Below are positions 1-7,354 of a stretch of 18,581 nt of DNA, piece after piece. Source of the DNA: CADDYX01 sp045809945 (GTDB lineage Bacteria > Verrucomicrobiota > Verrucomicrobiia > Chthoniobacterales > UBA10450); the NCBI GenBank assembly GCA_045809945.1, contig JBJMWW010000073.1, positions 1 to 18,581 on the forward strand, read 5' to 3'. Every line of letters starts with the position of its first letter. Within the stretch, counting starts at the first letter, position 1. A program made the translations under genes and the position numbers. The notes below the pieces were generated by a model. The model ran no database searches and had not been told where the DNA came from. It saw only the letters and a list, made by a program, of their open reading frames with translations.

Positions 1-1798
1 ATACTTCCTCTCGATAACTTTCCGGCTGGCGCTCGAAACGTTCGAAGCACGGCATCGAGACAACGCGCGTGCCGGCGCCAAGTTCTTTCGCCGCAGCCAT
101 GGCGTGCTGCAGTTCGCTACCGCATGAAAGCAGGATCAGATTGAGCTCGCCGGTTTCCCGTTTCGCGATGTAGCCACCGCGCATCACGCCTTCGCGACGA
201 TCCTTCGCATCAATCTCGTTCAGCATCGGAACGGCCTGACGCGAGAGCGAGAGCAACGTCGGGCCATCGATCCGCTGCGCGGCGGCGACAAACGCACCGG
301 CTGTTTCCTCCGGATCCGCCGGCCGAATGACGTCGATCTGCGGCATGATACGTACGCTGCTCACCGTCTCGACCGGCTCGTGCGTCGGCCCGTCTTCACC
401 CACGCCGATCGAGTCGTGAGTGAAAATGTAGATGTTCGGCAGCTTCGAGATCGCGGCCAACCGAATCGATGGCCGGCAGTAATCGGTAAAGACGAGGAAC
501 GTCGCGCCCGACGCACGGAAGATGCCGTGATACGAAATGCCGTTCATGATCGCGCACATTCCGTGTTCGCGAATGCCGAAGTGGATGTTGCGCCCCTTGT
601 GATTGTCGCGCGTGAAGTCGCCCGCATCATTGATGTAGTTCAGCGTCGAGCCGTGTAGATCGGCGCTGCCACTGACGAGGAATGGCATCTCGCGCGCCAG
701 CGGCTGGAGCACATCGCTGCCGGCTTTGCGGGTCGCGAGTTTCGCATCGGCCGGGAACGCCGGAATTTTGTCGAACAAATCGGACGGCACTTTCTTTTCG
801 ATCGCGTCTTCGAGCTGGCGGGCGAGCTCGGGATTTTTCGCGCCCCACTCGGCGAACATTTTCTCCCACCGTTTGTAGGCGCGGACGAGCGCCTTCTTGT
901 GCTTCGAGAAATACTCGCGCGTCTCGCCCGAGACGTAGTAGTGCTCGTCGGGCAGCCCCAATCCCTTACGCGCCGCATCCACGTATTTCACGCCGGCTTC
1001 ACCGTGCGCTTTGCTCGTTCCTTCGACTTCCGGAATGCCTTTGCCGATGACCGTGTGCGCCATGATCATCTGCGGCTTGCCGTTATCGCGGCTCTTCGCT
1101 TTTTTCAGCGCACGCGCGAACGCCTGCATGTCGTTGCCGTCGATCTTCTGCACATCGAAGCCGTAGGCCTGGAAACGTTTGCCGGTGTCTTCGCTTTGCG
1201 TGACCGACGCCATCGCATCGAGCGTGACGGCGTTGTTGTCGTAAATCAGGATGAGGTTATCGAGACCGAAGTGGCCCGCGAAGGCGCTCGCTTCCGCGCT
1301 GACGCCTTCCTGTAAACAACCGTCACCGGCGAGACAGATCACGTGTTGATCGAAAATCTGGTGCTCCTCGGTGTTGAAACGCGCCGCCGCCATTTTCATC
1401 GCAACGGCGATGCCGACCGCATTGCCCACGCCCTGCCCCAACGGGCCGGTTGTGCACTCGACTCCCGGCGTCTCGAAGAATTCCGGATGCCCCGGCGTTT
1501 TCGAATGCAGCTGGCGGAAACGTTTGAGCTCCTCCATCGGCAAGTCATAGCCGCTCAGGTGCAGCCAGGCGTAAAGAAACATCGAGCCGTGCCCAGCCGA
1601 GAGAACGAAGTAATCTCGATTGATCCAGCGCGGCTGATCCGGATTGTGCTGGAGCGCATTGCCGTAAAGCACGGCGCCCATTTCCGCACAACCGAGCGGA
1701 AGTCCGAGGTGTCCTGATTTCGACGCCTGCACGGCATCCATCGCGAGGCCGCGCGCCTCGGTCGCCGCACGGGAGAGTGCTTCGATGTTCAAGCTCAT
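1..1798 (-). CDS. tkt: Transketolase, 3' end cut by window edge
   Basis: Thiamine-diphosphate enzyme of the cytosolic pentose phosphate pathway; it moves two-carbon ketol units between sugar phosphates. The frame is open from the ATG at 1798 to the window edge, giving 599 complete codons; family members are usually about 650-690 residues, so roughly the last 60-70 are missing. Visible signatures in order: SGHLGLPLG near residue 28, GPLGQGVGNAVG near 118, the ThDP/metal-binding GDG...EG near 158 followed by DNNAVTLD, and IREHGMCAIMNG in the pyrimidine-binding domain, followed by a segment containing THDSIGVGEDGPTHEP. These place all but the end of the C-terminal domain in the window. No frameshift was found. 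The gene diverges from the DUF697 gene, with 78 bases between the chosen start codons. No clear Shine-Dalgarno site precedes the ATG. Confidence 0.96.
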   Translation of the reverse strand, partial: MSLNIEALSRAATEARGLAMDAVQASKSGHLGLPLGCAEMGAVLYGNALQHNPDQPRWINRDYFVLSAGHGSMFLYAWLHLSGYDLPMEELKRFRQLHSKTPGHPEFFETPGVECTTGPLGQGVGNAVGIAVAMKMAAARFNTEEHQIFDQHVICLAGDGCLQEGVSAEASAFAGHFGLDNLILIYDNNAVTLDAMASVTQSEDTGKRFQAYGFDVQKIDGNDMQAFARALKKAKSRDNGKPQMIMAHTVIGKGIPEVEGTSKAHGEAGVKYVDAARKGLGLPDEHYYVSGETREYFSKHKKALVRAYKRWEKMFAEWGAKNPELARQLEDAIEKKVPSDLFDKIPAFPADAKLATRKAGSDVLQPLAREMPFLVSGSADLHGSTLNYINDAGDFTRDNHKGRNIHFGIREHGMCAIMNGISYHGIFRASGATFLVFTDYCRPSIRLAAISKLPNIYIFTHDSIGVGEDGPTHEPVETVSSVRIMPQIDVIRPADPEETAGAFVAAAQRIDGPTLLSLSRQAVPMLNEIDAKDRREGVMRGGYIAKRETGELNLILLSCGSELQHAMAAAKELGAGTRVVSMPCFERFERQPESYREEV

Positions 1799-1828
1799 GC
1801 CGGTTTATAGCTGCGGCGGAGCGGCCAT

Positions 1829-1843
1829 GGGAAACATTTTCCC
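1829..1843. promoter_or_regulatory. Perfect 6-bp inverted repeat between divergent genes
   Basis: GGGAAA-CAT-TTTCCC lies in the short gap between the divergent tkt and DUF697 genes. Its size and place would suit a dimeric repressor or activator site serving either gene. Only the palindrome is seen; there is no second copy in the gap and no known operator is matched, so a chance occurrence is possible. Confidence 0.2.
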
Positions 1844-1876
1844 GCGCCTCAATCTCCGGTGTTAGATTATCCGCGA

Positions 1877-2932
1877 ATGAACCAGGGACTGCTGTTGCAC
1901 ATTGTCGAACGACTCGAGGGGTTCGTAGGCAAGCTGCCCACGACCATCCAAAAGCCGGTTTTGCATGAGCTGACGCCGCTGAAGGAGCTTTTTCTGCAAC
2001 AGCGACCGCCGCGCTTTGTTTTCACCGGCTCGGCAACGGCGCCGTTGCAGGAGCTGCTCACGGAGCTGTTTCGTTCGCGGCATGAGAGCGGATTCAACGA
2101 AACACTCGTGACGGTGTATCACTGGCAAAAGTTCGACATTGGCGGGCACGGAACGGTCGAGGTCCTCGATGCCCGCGGAGCCGATCCTGCGGCGGTGACG
2201 TTGATCGAGCAGGAACTCACGGCGAGGCCGCCAGACGCTTTCTTCCACGTCAAAACGCGCCGAAACGGACAGAATGACATGACTGATGTCGAGCGGCTCC
2301 GCTCGTTGGGCAAACCCGGTGTGAAAGTCGTCGAGATCAATGTCGGCGAGATCAATTCGCAACAGGTGCTCGGGGTTCTCGCGCGCGAACTGCCCTACGA
2401 AGTCCGGGTCGAAATGGTGCGGATAATCGGCGATCGCGCTTTGCAGAACGAAATCGCGCAGCTCCTCATAAAATCGACCGCCGCGATTTGTGCGGCCATC
2501 GGTGCACAACCCATCCCGCTAGCCGATTTGCCAATTCTTACAACGCTCCAACTCCTGATGGTTTCCGGTATCATGTATATCGGCGGCCGCGAACGAAGTA
2601 TGCGTGCGGCAACCGAGTTCGTTGGCGCCCTGGGGATGAACGTGGGCGCCGGCATGGTGTTGCGCGAAGGGGCGCGCGCCGCCCTCAAGCTGCTGCCCGG
2701 CTGGGGTAACGTGATTTGCGGAATGATCGCCGGCGCTGGCACCTACGCGATCGGCAAAGCTGCTTCGGTTTACTTTATCGAAGGGCTCTCATTGAACGAC
2801 GCGCGCCGCACCTATCTCGCCAACCGGCGGCGGAAACGAGGCGCAGAATTCCTGCCCGGGCGCCAGGCCAAATCGGGCGCCGAACCGCAGGCGTCGCTGG
2901 GTTCGGAGCGCCGCGGAGTCGGACGGGAATAA
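1877..2932 (+). CDS. DUF697-type membrane protein with degenerate GTPase-like N-terminus
   Basis: 351 residues from ATG 1877; an in-frame GTG at 1859 would add six. Residues 45-160 look like a small-GTPase fold: a strand leading into TGSATAPLQELL (49-60), where a P-loop would be expected, and a DxxG-like DARG (98-101). The GK[ST] of the P-loop is absent, so GTP binding by the usual route is unlikely. Residues about 185-315 resemble the DUF697 (YcjF-type) C-terminal region: IADLPIL-like helix (about 214-235), the glycine-rich segment FVGALGMNVGAGM, the basic/hydrophobic stretch RAALKLLPGWGN and AGAGTYAIGKAA, predicting two to three membrane-inserted helices. The tail (316-351) is basic and low in complexity. 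Probable membrane-associated protein of unknown role. Family call comes from pattern recognition, not a search. Confidence 0.7.
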   Translation: MNQGLLLHIVERLEGFVGKLPTTIQKPVLHELTPLKELFLQQRPPRFVFTGSATAPLQELLTELFRSRHESGFNETLVTVYHWQKFDIGGHGTVEVLDARGADPAAVTLIEQELTARPPDAFFHVKTRRNGQNDMTDVERLRSLGKPGVKVVEINVGEINSQQVLGVLARELPYEVRVEMVRIIGDRALQNEIAQLLIKSTAAICAAIGAQPIPLADLPILTTLQLLMVSGIMYIGGRERSMRAATEFVGALGMNVGAGMVLREGARAALKLLPGWGNVICGMIAGAGTYAIGKAASVYFIEGLSLNDARRTYLANRRRKRGAEFLPGRQAKSGAEPQASLGSERRGVGRE

Positions 2933-2934
2933 CT

Positions 2935-2987
2935 TGTGAACAAACTGCCCGTCACGGGGCGTTTTGTTCACACCGGTTTTGTGAACA
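2935..2987. promoter_or_regulatory. Three GTGAACA half-sites forming two alternative hairpins
   Basis: A 10-bp perfect inverted repeat, TGTGAACAAA (2935-2944) and TTTGTTCACA (2963-2972), encloses a small GCCC/GGGC stem (2947-2950 with 2957-2960). A third half-site, GTGAACA at 2981-2987, can instead pair with TGTTCAC at 2965-2971 across a 9-base loop. The middle arm can therefore pair with only one partner at a time. It lies right after the DUF697 stop and 40 bases before the rsmA start. It has no proper T-run, so a plain terminator is not the best reading; an operator, attenuator or mRNA-processing hairpin is possible. Confidence 0.4.
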
Positions 2988-3027
2988 GCAGAGCTGCCCT
3001 CGGATGCTGCCGCGCTCTTCGTTGTGA

Positions 3028-4365
3028 ATGACGTTAACTGAAATCAATCGGACGCTGCGCGAGATCCGGGTGACGCCGGTAAAGACGCTCGGGCAAAGTT
3101 TTTTGCACGATCAAAACCTCGCCCGCTGGGCGGTGGAGAAAGCGGAGCTCACGCCTGACGATGTCGTCGTCGAGATCGGGCCGGGGCTCGGCGCACTAAC
3201 TGAATTCGCGGTGAATTCCGGCGCGCGTGTCATCGCGATCGAAAAAGATGCGCGGCTCGCAAATTTCCTGCGCGAGCGGTTCGCCGGCGCGAAGTGCGAG
3301 ATCCTTCACTTAGACGGTTTGCGGTTTGATCTGCGGCCGCTTTTCGCGCAGCGCAGCACAAAATTGATTGGCAACCTGCCGTACTACGTCGCGAGCGAGC
3401 TGATGATGAAATTCATCGCGTATCCAAGCCCATTTTCCCTCGTAATTTTGATGTTGCAGAAGGAAATGGCTCGCCGCATTTCAGCGTCGCCCCGAACAAG
3501 CGAGTACGGTGCGATGAGCTTGATGGTGCAGGAACATTATCGCGTGGAATATCTCCGCTCGGTTCCGGCCACCGCGTTCGTGCCGCAGCCCGATGTCGAC
3601 TCCGCGTTCGTGCGGCTGGTTCCGCGCGCGGTGGATGAATTGCCGCAGCATGATCCGGCAACTTTCAAGCGCGTCGTGCGGCTCGGTTTTTCCCAGCGCC
3701 GCAAACAACTGCAGAAACTTTTGCGCGCGGAAACACCCGACTGGGCTGAGGCCGCGGCAGCGGGCGGCTTTACTCCCAAAGCGCGCGCCGAGGAACTTTC
3801 GCTCGAGCAATGGATCGGGCTCTCGAACCTCGCTTCAGGCACCCAACCGACCGCGAAATCGACCGACAGCGAGCTACTCGCAGTGGTCGACGCGGAGGAC
3901 CGGATAGTGGGCAGCGCCACGCGCCGCGAAATACATGGGAATAAGTCGCTGCATCGTGCCGTCCACATCCTCGTTTTCAACCGGGATGGAGAGCTTTTTC
4001 TGCAGAAGCGTTCACGCTGGAAAGATCGGCATCCCCTGCTCTGGGATTCGAGTGCTGCCGGTCATGTTGATGCCGGCGAAGAGTACGAGGCAGCGGCTGT
4101 GCGCGAGGTTCAGGAAGAGCTAGGCGTGTCGCCAACTCTTATGCCGGTTGCGAAAATCGCCGCGTCGGAGGGGACCGGCCATGAGTTCATCAAGATCTAT
4201 CGCGCCGAGCACGACGGCCCGTTTTCTCTGCCTCCGGTTGAAATCGAGCATGGCGAATTTTTCCCCCGCGCGGTGGTAAACGCGTGGGTTGCAACCCGGC
4301 CATCCGACTTCGCGCCGGGTTTCGTCGAATGCTGGAGAGTCTTCTCCGCTTCAGCGGAGGCGTGA
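3028..4365 (+). CDS. rsmA: RsmA/KsgA 16S rRNA dimethyladenosine transferase fused to a Nudix hydrolase
   Basis: One 445-residue frame with two domains. Residues 1 to about 265 match RsmA/KsgA, which dimethylates two adjacent adenosines in the 3'-terminal helix of 16S rRNA using SAM: TLGQSFLHD (20-28), motif I EIGPGLG (49-55), acidic end of strand 2 at E72, and catalytic NLPYY (116-120), with the C-terminal FSQRRKQLQKLL segment. KsgA alone is about 270 residues. After a linker, residues about 283-445 form a Nudix domain: a full Nudix box at 345-367 (G345, E351, R359-E360, E363-E364, G366) preceded by FLQKRS and LWDSSAAGHV, which recalls the YfcD/IPP-isomerase-like branch. The active-site Cys of true IPP isomerase is not seen. 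The linker reads through without stop or frameshift. Substrate of the Nudix part is unknown. No clear Shine-Dalgarno site. Confidence 0.93.
   Translation: MTLTEINRTLREIRVTPVKTLGQSFLHDQNLARWAVEKAELTPDDVVVEIGPGLGALTEFAVNSGARVIAIEKDARLANFLRERFAGAKCEILHLDGLRFDLRPLFAQRSTKLIGNLPYYVASELMMKFIAYPSPFSLVILMLQKEMARRISASPRTSEYGAMSLMVQEHYRVEYLRSVPATAFVPQPDVDSAFVRLVPRAVDELPQHDPATFKRVVRLGFSQRRKQLQKLLRAETPDWAEAAAAGGFTPKARAEELSLEQWIGLSNLASGTQPTAKSTDSELLAVVDAEDRIVGSATRREIHGNKSLHRAVHILVFNRDGELFLQKRSRWKDRHPLLWDSSAAGHVDAGEEYEAAAVREVQEELGVSPTLMPVAKIAASEGTGHEFIKIYRAEHDGPFSLPPVEIEHGEFFPRAVVNAWVATRPSDFAPGFVECWRVFSASAEA
4344..4359. terminator. GC-rich hairpin at convergent gene ends, possible weak terminator
   Basis: CTCCGC-TTCA-GCGGAG forms a 6-bp stem with a four-base loop at the point where the rsmA-Nudix gene and the AP2-like gene end head-on. 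It lies inside both coding ends. No T-run follows on either strand, so it would be a poor intrinsic terminator by itself; it may limit read-through or protect 3' ends. Confidence 0.3.
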
Positions 4366-4653
4366 TCCGTTCAAGCTTCGCGTGTTTCCGCGGCCTTTCC
4401 GCGCGCCGTTTGAGCCCGCCTGTCCTCTGGCGGGCGCGTCGCCCAGCGCATCGCGCTTGAACTTCCGCGCCGCTCGACGCGCACCTTCTTTGCCGCCATA
4501 CGCGTTGTCACTAAACAGCTTGCTGATCGACTGGTCGCCGCGCAGCAGATGGACTTGGAAACCGTGCGTCTGCTTCTTCGCTTTTTTCCTGGTATCGATG
4601 CGCCGGATGTTCGCCTCCGAATCTGGATTCGGTCGCCTGCTTTTCCTCTTCAT
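4351..4653 (-). CDS. Small AP2/ERF-like DNA-binding protein
   Basis: 100 residues, strongly basic. Residues about 17-68 look like a bacterial AP2 domain: RRIDTRKKAKK, then GFQVHLLRG (31-39, the strand that reads DNA in this fold), then KLFSDNAYGGKEGARRAARKF (45-65), where the S-D-x-x-Y-G-G-K step into an Ala/Arg-rich helix is the most recognisable part. Lone AP2 domains of this size are known in bacteria, and AP2 domains also occur on homing endonucleases, but no HNH motif is seen here. The C-terminal 30 residues are a Gly/Arg/Ala-rich tail. The stop overlaps the last 15 bases of the convergent rsmA-Nudix gene. AGGG lies about 5 bases before the ATG. Role (regulator or nucleoid protein) is inferred only. 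Confidence 0.7.
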   Translation of the reverse strand: MKRKSRRPNPDSEANIRRIDTRKKAKKQTHGFQVHLLRGDQSISKLFSDNAYGGKEGARRAARKFKRDALGDAPARGQAGSNGARKGRGNTRSLNGSRLR

Positions 4654-4707
4654 AACCCTGCATTTCAGTTAAAACACCTCTGCGCCATCCGCAAGGGCTA
4701 GCCGAAT

Positions 4708-5457
4708 TCAGCGCGACTGTTCCGGCGGCGGCAAATTCCAGTCGCGCCATTTCTTGTCGTACTCGGCCGCGGGCAACAGGGCGTAGCACGGATGTTTGGC
4801 GGCGCGCAGCCACCCGATCATTTTTACCAGCTCCGGTTCAGGCATCGTCGTGCAGCCCGTCGTCGGTCGATTTTCGCCGCGGCGAATATGGAAGAAAATG
4901 GCGCTGCCCGCGCCTGGAACCGGCGGATCGGAATTATGTTTGATGTCGATCAGCCAGTGATAAGCAAAATCGCCGGACCGCATTTTTTCGTGACTGTAAT
5001 TGTCGGGCGGATTTTTCGGATCGATCACGACGTGCCGGTTGTAATTCGGCGAACGCGGATCATCGCTCCAGATGTCGGCCTCGGTCACGTGATGGAACGG
5101 ATAATCGCCGCCGGGCGGAAGCGCCGTCTCATAAGTGTAGACATCGCCGAGGCGAAAAATGCCGGCAGGCGCGCGGCCATCGCGTTCCTTTTTGTGCAGA
5201 CCGGGCTGATCTTGCCCGGCCAGGCCAATCCCCCACGCGAGCCCGTTTTTGCCAAATAACACCGGCACGCGTTCGCCGACGGGCCGCCAGTCCGTCCCAC
5301 GCTCGCGCTCAAATCGTTGCAAATGGCCGCGCATCGAGTTCCAGTCGGGCGCAATGGCGACGATTAATTGGGCGCAATCGGTCGGCAGACTGCCGGCACA
5401 GGCGTTGCTCGTGACAAGCGCCGCCGCCGCGGCTGCTGTCGCTGTCGCGATTTTCAT
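4708..5457 (-). CDS. Secreted YkuD-like L,D-transpeptidase-family protein
   Basis: 249 residues starting at ATG 5457, chosen because it opens a signal-peptide-like N-terminus (MKIATATAAAAAALVTSNACA) and has AGG 7 bases upstream; the frame stays open another 143 codons upstream, but that part is Arg-rich antisense of the neighbour. The core has KKERDGRAPAGIFRLG (89-104), the usual entry to the YkuD fold, and a C-terminal active-site region FFHIRR...TTGCTTM with His190 and Cys202, matching the family H-x(n)-[ST]-x-G-C layout with TTGC in place of SHGC. Family members crosslink peptidoglycan stems through an acyl-enzyme on the Cys, or attach proteins to them. The loop at 111-180 is longer than in minimal YkuD proteins. 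Probably periplasmic. Confidence 0.8.
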   Translation of the reverse strand: MKIATATAAAAAALVTSNACAGSLPTDCAQLIVAIAPDWNSMRGHLQRFERERGTDWRPVGERVPVLFGKNGLAWGIGLAGQDQPGLHKKERDGRAPAGIFRLGDVYTYETALPPGGDYPFHHVTEADIWSDDPRSPNYNRHVVIDPKNPPDNYSHEKMRSGDFAYHWLIDIKHNSDPPVPGAGSAIFFHIRRGENRPTTGCTTMPEPELVKMIGWLRAAKHPCYALLPAAEYDKKWRDWNLPPPEQSR

Positions 5458-5469
5458 TCGGAAACCTAC

Positions 5470-7254
5470 ATGCGCCTGAAAAAACTTCTGCCGCTGATCG
5501 CGATCATTGTGGCGGTCTGCGCGGCGTATGCGCCGGTGGTACGGGACGGCTTCGTCTGGGACGACACTGCGCTCATCCTGCGCGATCCACTGATTCGCAG
5601 CTGGCGGCTGATTCCTGAAGGGTTCCAACACTTTCTTTTTACCGATGCGACGCCGTCGGATTTTTATCGGCCGATACAACGGCTGACCTACACGTTCGAG
5701 TACTGGGCGTTCGCCGCACGGCCGGCGGCGTATCACGTAACGAGTGTGCTTTGCCATGTCGCGGCGGCGCTGGCGTTTTTGCTTTTTGCGAACGAGTTCC
5801 TCGGCCGATTCGCGATCGAAGAACGGCATCGGAGAGTCGCTGTGTTCTTCGCAACTCTCGCGTGGGCGGTTCATCCATTGCACCACGGAGCGGTCGCTTA
5901 CGTTTCTGGCCGCGCCGATCCGCTCTCAGCGGCCTTCGGATTCGCCGCACTTTATTTTGCGTTGCGCAGCGATAGAACGGCGGGCGCAGCGGTTTGGCGG
6001 TTTAGCATTGCTGCGGCGGCACTCTTCTTGTGCAGCGCGTTGAGTAAAGAAATGGGGCTCATTTTCCCGGCGCTGTGGTGCGCCATCATTATCACCGGAA
6101 AACAATGGCGAAATCTCGTTCGCTGGGGCGGAGTTACCGCGGCGATGCTCGTGATTTACGCCAGCCTGCGATTAGCAGCGGAGCACATTCCTGCGCCGCG
6201 GATTCAAACGCCGCCGCCGCCGCTCGTCCGCCCGATCATCGCGGCGCGCGCTCTCGCGGAATACGCCGGCCTCCTCGTTTTACCGATCAACCTGCACGTG
6301 GAACGCGACGTCGAAACGCAACCGGACCCGAAGAACCCAGACAGCGCGAAGATTGCCGCTTGGCGAGAGCTCGAGACCCTCGCGGGCATGATTGTCATGG
6401 GCGGCTGGCTCTTCTGGATCTGGCGATCGAGAAAACGGGATGCCGCAGTTTTTATCATCCTGCTTTGCGGTCTTCTCGCTTACCTGCCGATCAGCGGCGC
6501 CTTGCTTCTCAACGCCGGCATCGCCGAGCACTGGATCTATCTGCCGAGCGCTTTTGTTCTCCTTGCAGCGGCGGTCGAACTTTGGCGACGCGCCGGTTTC
6601 GTGATTGCGGCGTTTGCCGGCGCATGGCTGGTCTCTCTCGCGACCACGACATTCAGGCACACGTTTGACTGGAAAGACCAGCAGACGTTTTTCAGTCGAA
6701 CAATCGCCGCGGGGGGCGATTCAGCGCGGATGTTGATCAATCTCGCGATCGTCGAACTCAGCGACGGCAAACTGGAGGACGCAAAAAAGCACCTCGGGCA
6801 GGCGCTGGAGAAGGCGCCTAAAAACCCGCTGGCCGTGATCAATCTCGCCGCGGTCGCGGTTCGACAAAAAGATTTCAAGCGCGCGCATGAGCTGGTCGAT
6901 CAGGCCGCTACGATGGACGTCGTCGCGGCGCAAGCGCAGGAGCTGCGCGTTATTCTCGACAACCAGGAGAGCGGCAAGGTCGACCTGATGCGGATGAGAC
7001 TGGCTTCGCGGACGGGCGTTGCCAGCTGGCCAATCGAAAAACGGTATGTCCGTTTGCTCGCGGAGAACGGCGCGCTCGCCGCCGCCATTGCGGAGACGAA
7101 GGGAGTGTTGAAGACCGATTGGTATCGGGCGGAGACGTGGGAACTGCTGGGTGAGCTGTGTGTCCGCGCGGGAATGCAAAAGGATGCGGCGGAAGCATTT
7201 GAGCGTGCGCACGCCTACGACGTTCATCTCCAGCTGCGGCCGAAGGTGCTGTGA
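5470..7254 (+). CDS. GT-C/TMTC-like polytopic membrane protein with C-terminal TPR repeats
   Basis: 594 residues from ATG 5470, chosen because MRLKKLLPLIAIIVAVCAAY is a clear first membrane helix. The N-terminal half resembles the TMTC/PMT-like GT-C glycosyltransferases: after the first helix, DGFVWDDTALILRDP carries the paired acidic residues D31-D32 expected in the first extracytoplasmic loop, then FYRPIQRLTYTFEY, HPLHHGAVAYVSGRADPLSA, ALSKEMGLIFPALW and AEHWIYLPSAF follow in the family order, with about ten hydrophobic segments up to residue 410. Residues about 420-594 form helical TPR-like repeats (MLINLAIVELSDGKLEDAKKHL, and similar units after it), predicted soluble. Family members use lipid-linked sugars to modify proteins; donor and acceptor here are unknown. 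Only 12 bases separate its start from that of the divergent YkuD-like gene. Confidence 0.75.
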   Translation: MRLKKLLPLIAIIVAVCAAYAPVVRDGFVWDDTALILRDPLIRSWRLIPEGFQHFLFTDATPSDFYRPIQRLTYTFEYWAFAARPAAYHVTSVLCHVAAALAFLLFANEFLGRFAIEERHRRVAVFFATLAWAVHPLHHGAVAYVSGRADPLSAAFGFAALYFALRSDRTAGAAVWRFSIAAAALFLCSALSKEMGLIFPALWCAIIITGKQWRNLVRWGGVTAAMLVIYASLRLAAEHIPAPRIQTPPPPLVRPIIAARALAEYAGLLVLPINLHVERDVETQPDPKNPDSAKIAAWRELETLAGMIVMGGWLFWIWRSRKRDAAVFIILLCGLLAYLPISGALLLNAGIAEHWIYLPSAFVLLAAAVELWRRAGFVIAAFAGAWLVSLATTTFRHTFDWKDQQTFFSRTIAAGGDSARMLINLAIVELSDGKLEDAKKHLGQALEKAPKNPLAVINLAAVAVRQKDFKRAHELVDQAATMDVVAAQAQELRVILDNQESGKVDLMRMRLASRTGVASWPIEKRYVRLLAENGALAAAIAETKGVLKTDWYRAETWELLGELCVRAGMQKDAAEAFERAHAYDVHLQLRPKVL

Positions 7255-7354
7255 CTTGTTAGGCCGCCACGTCCAAGACGCGGCATTCGCGCGAAGCAAT
7301 TAGCAGCAGCGGCTCTGAATAACAGAGTCCGATTTGCGTCAGTCTTACAAACTT

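Noticed and set aside
3876..4365. Nudix domain as a type 1 isopentenyl diphosphate isomerase
   Set aside because: The overall layout is similar and hopanoid genes are in the window, but the active-site Cys region is replaced by WDSSAAGHV and a complete classical Nudix box is present.
5458..5886. Upstream 143-codon extension of the YkuD-like frame on the minus strand
   Set aside because: It is Arg-rich, lies antisense to the conserved start of the TMTC-like gene, and precedes a clear signal peptide with its own AGG site.
7258..7285. Imperfect GCCGC...GCGGC hairpin after the TMTC-like gene
   Set aside because: The stem needs a three-base bulge and no T-run follows, so it is too weak to call a terminator.
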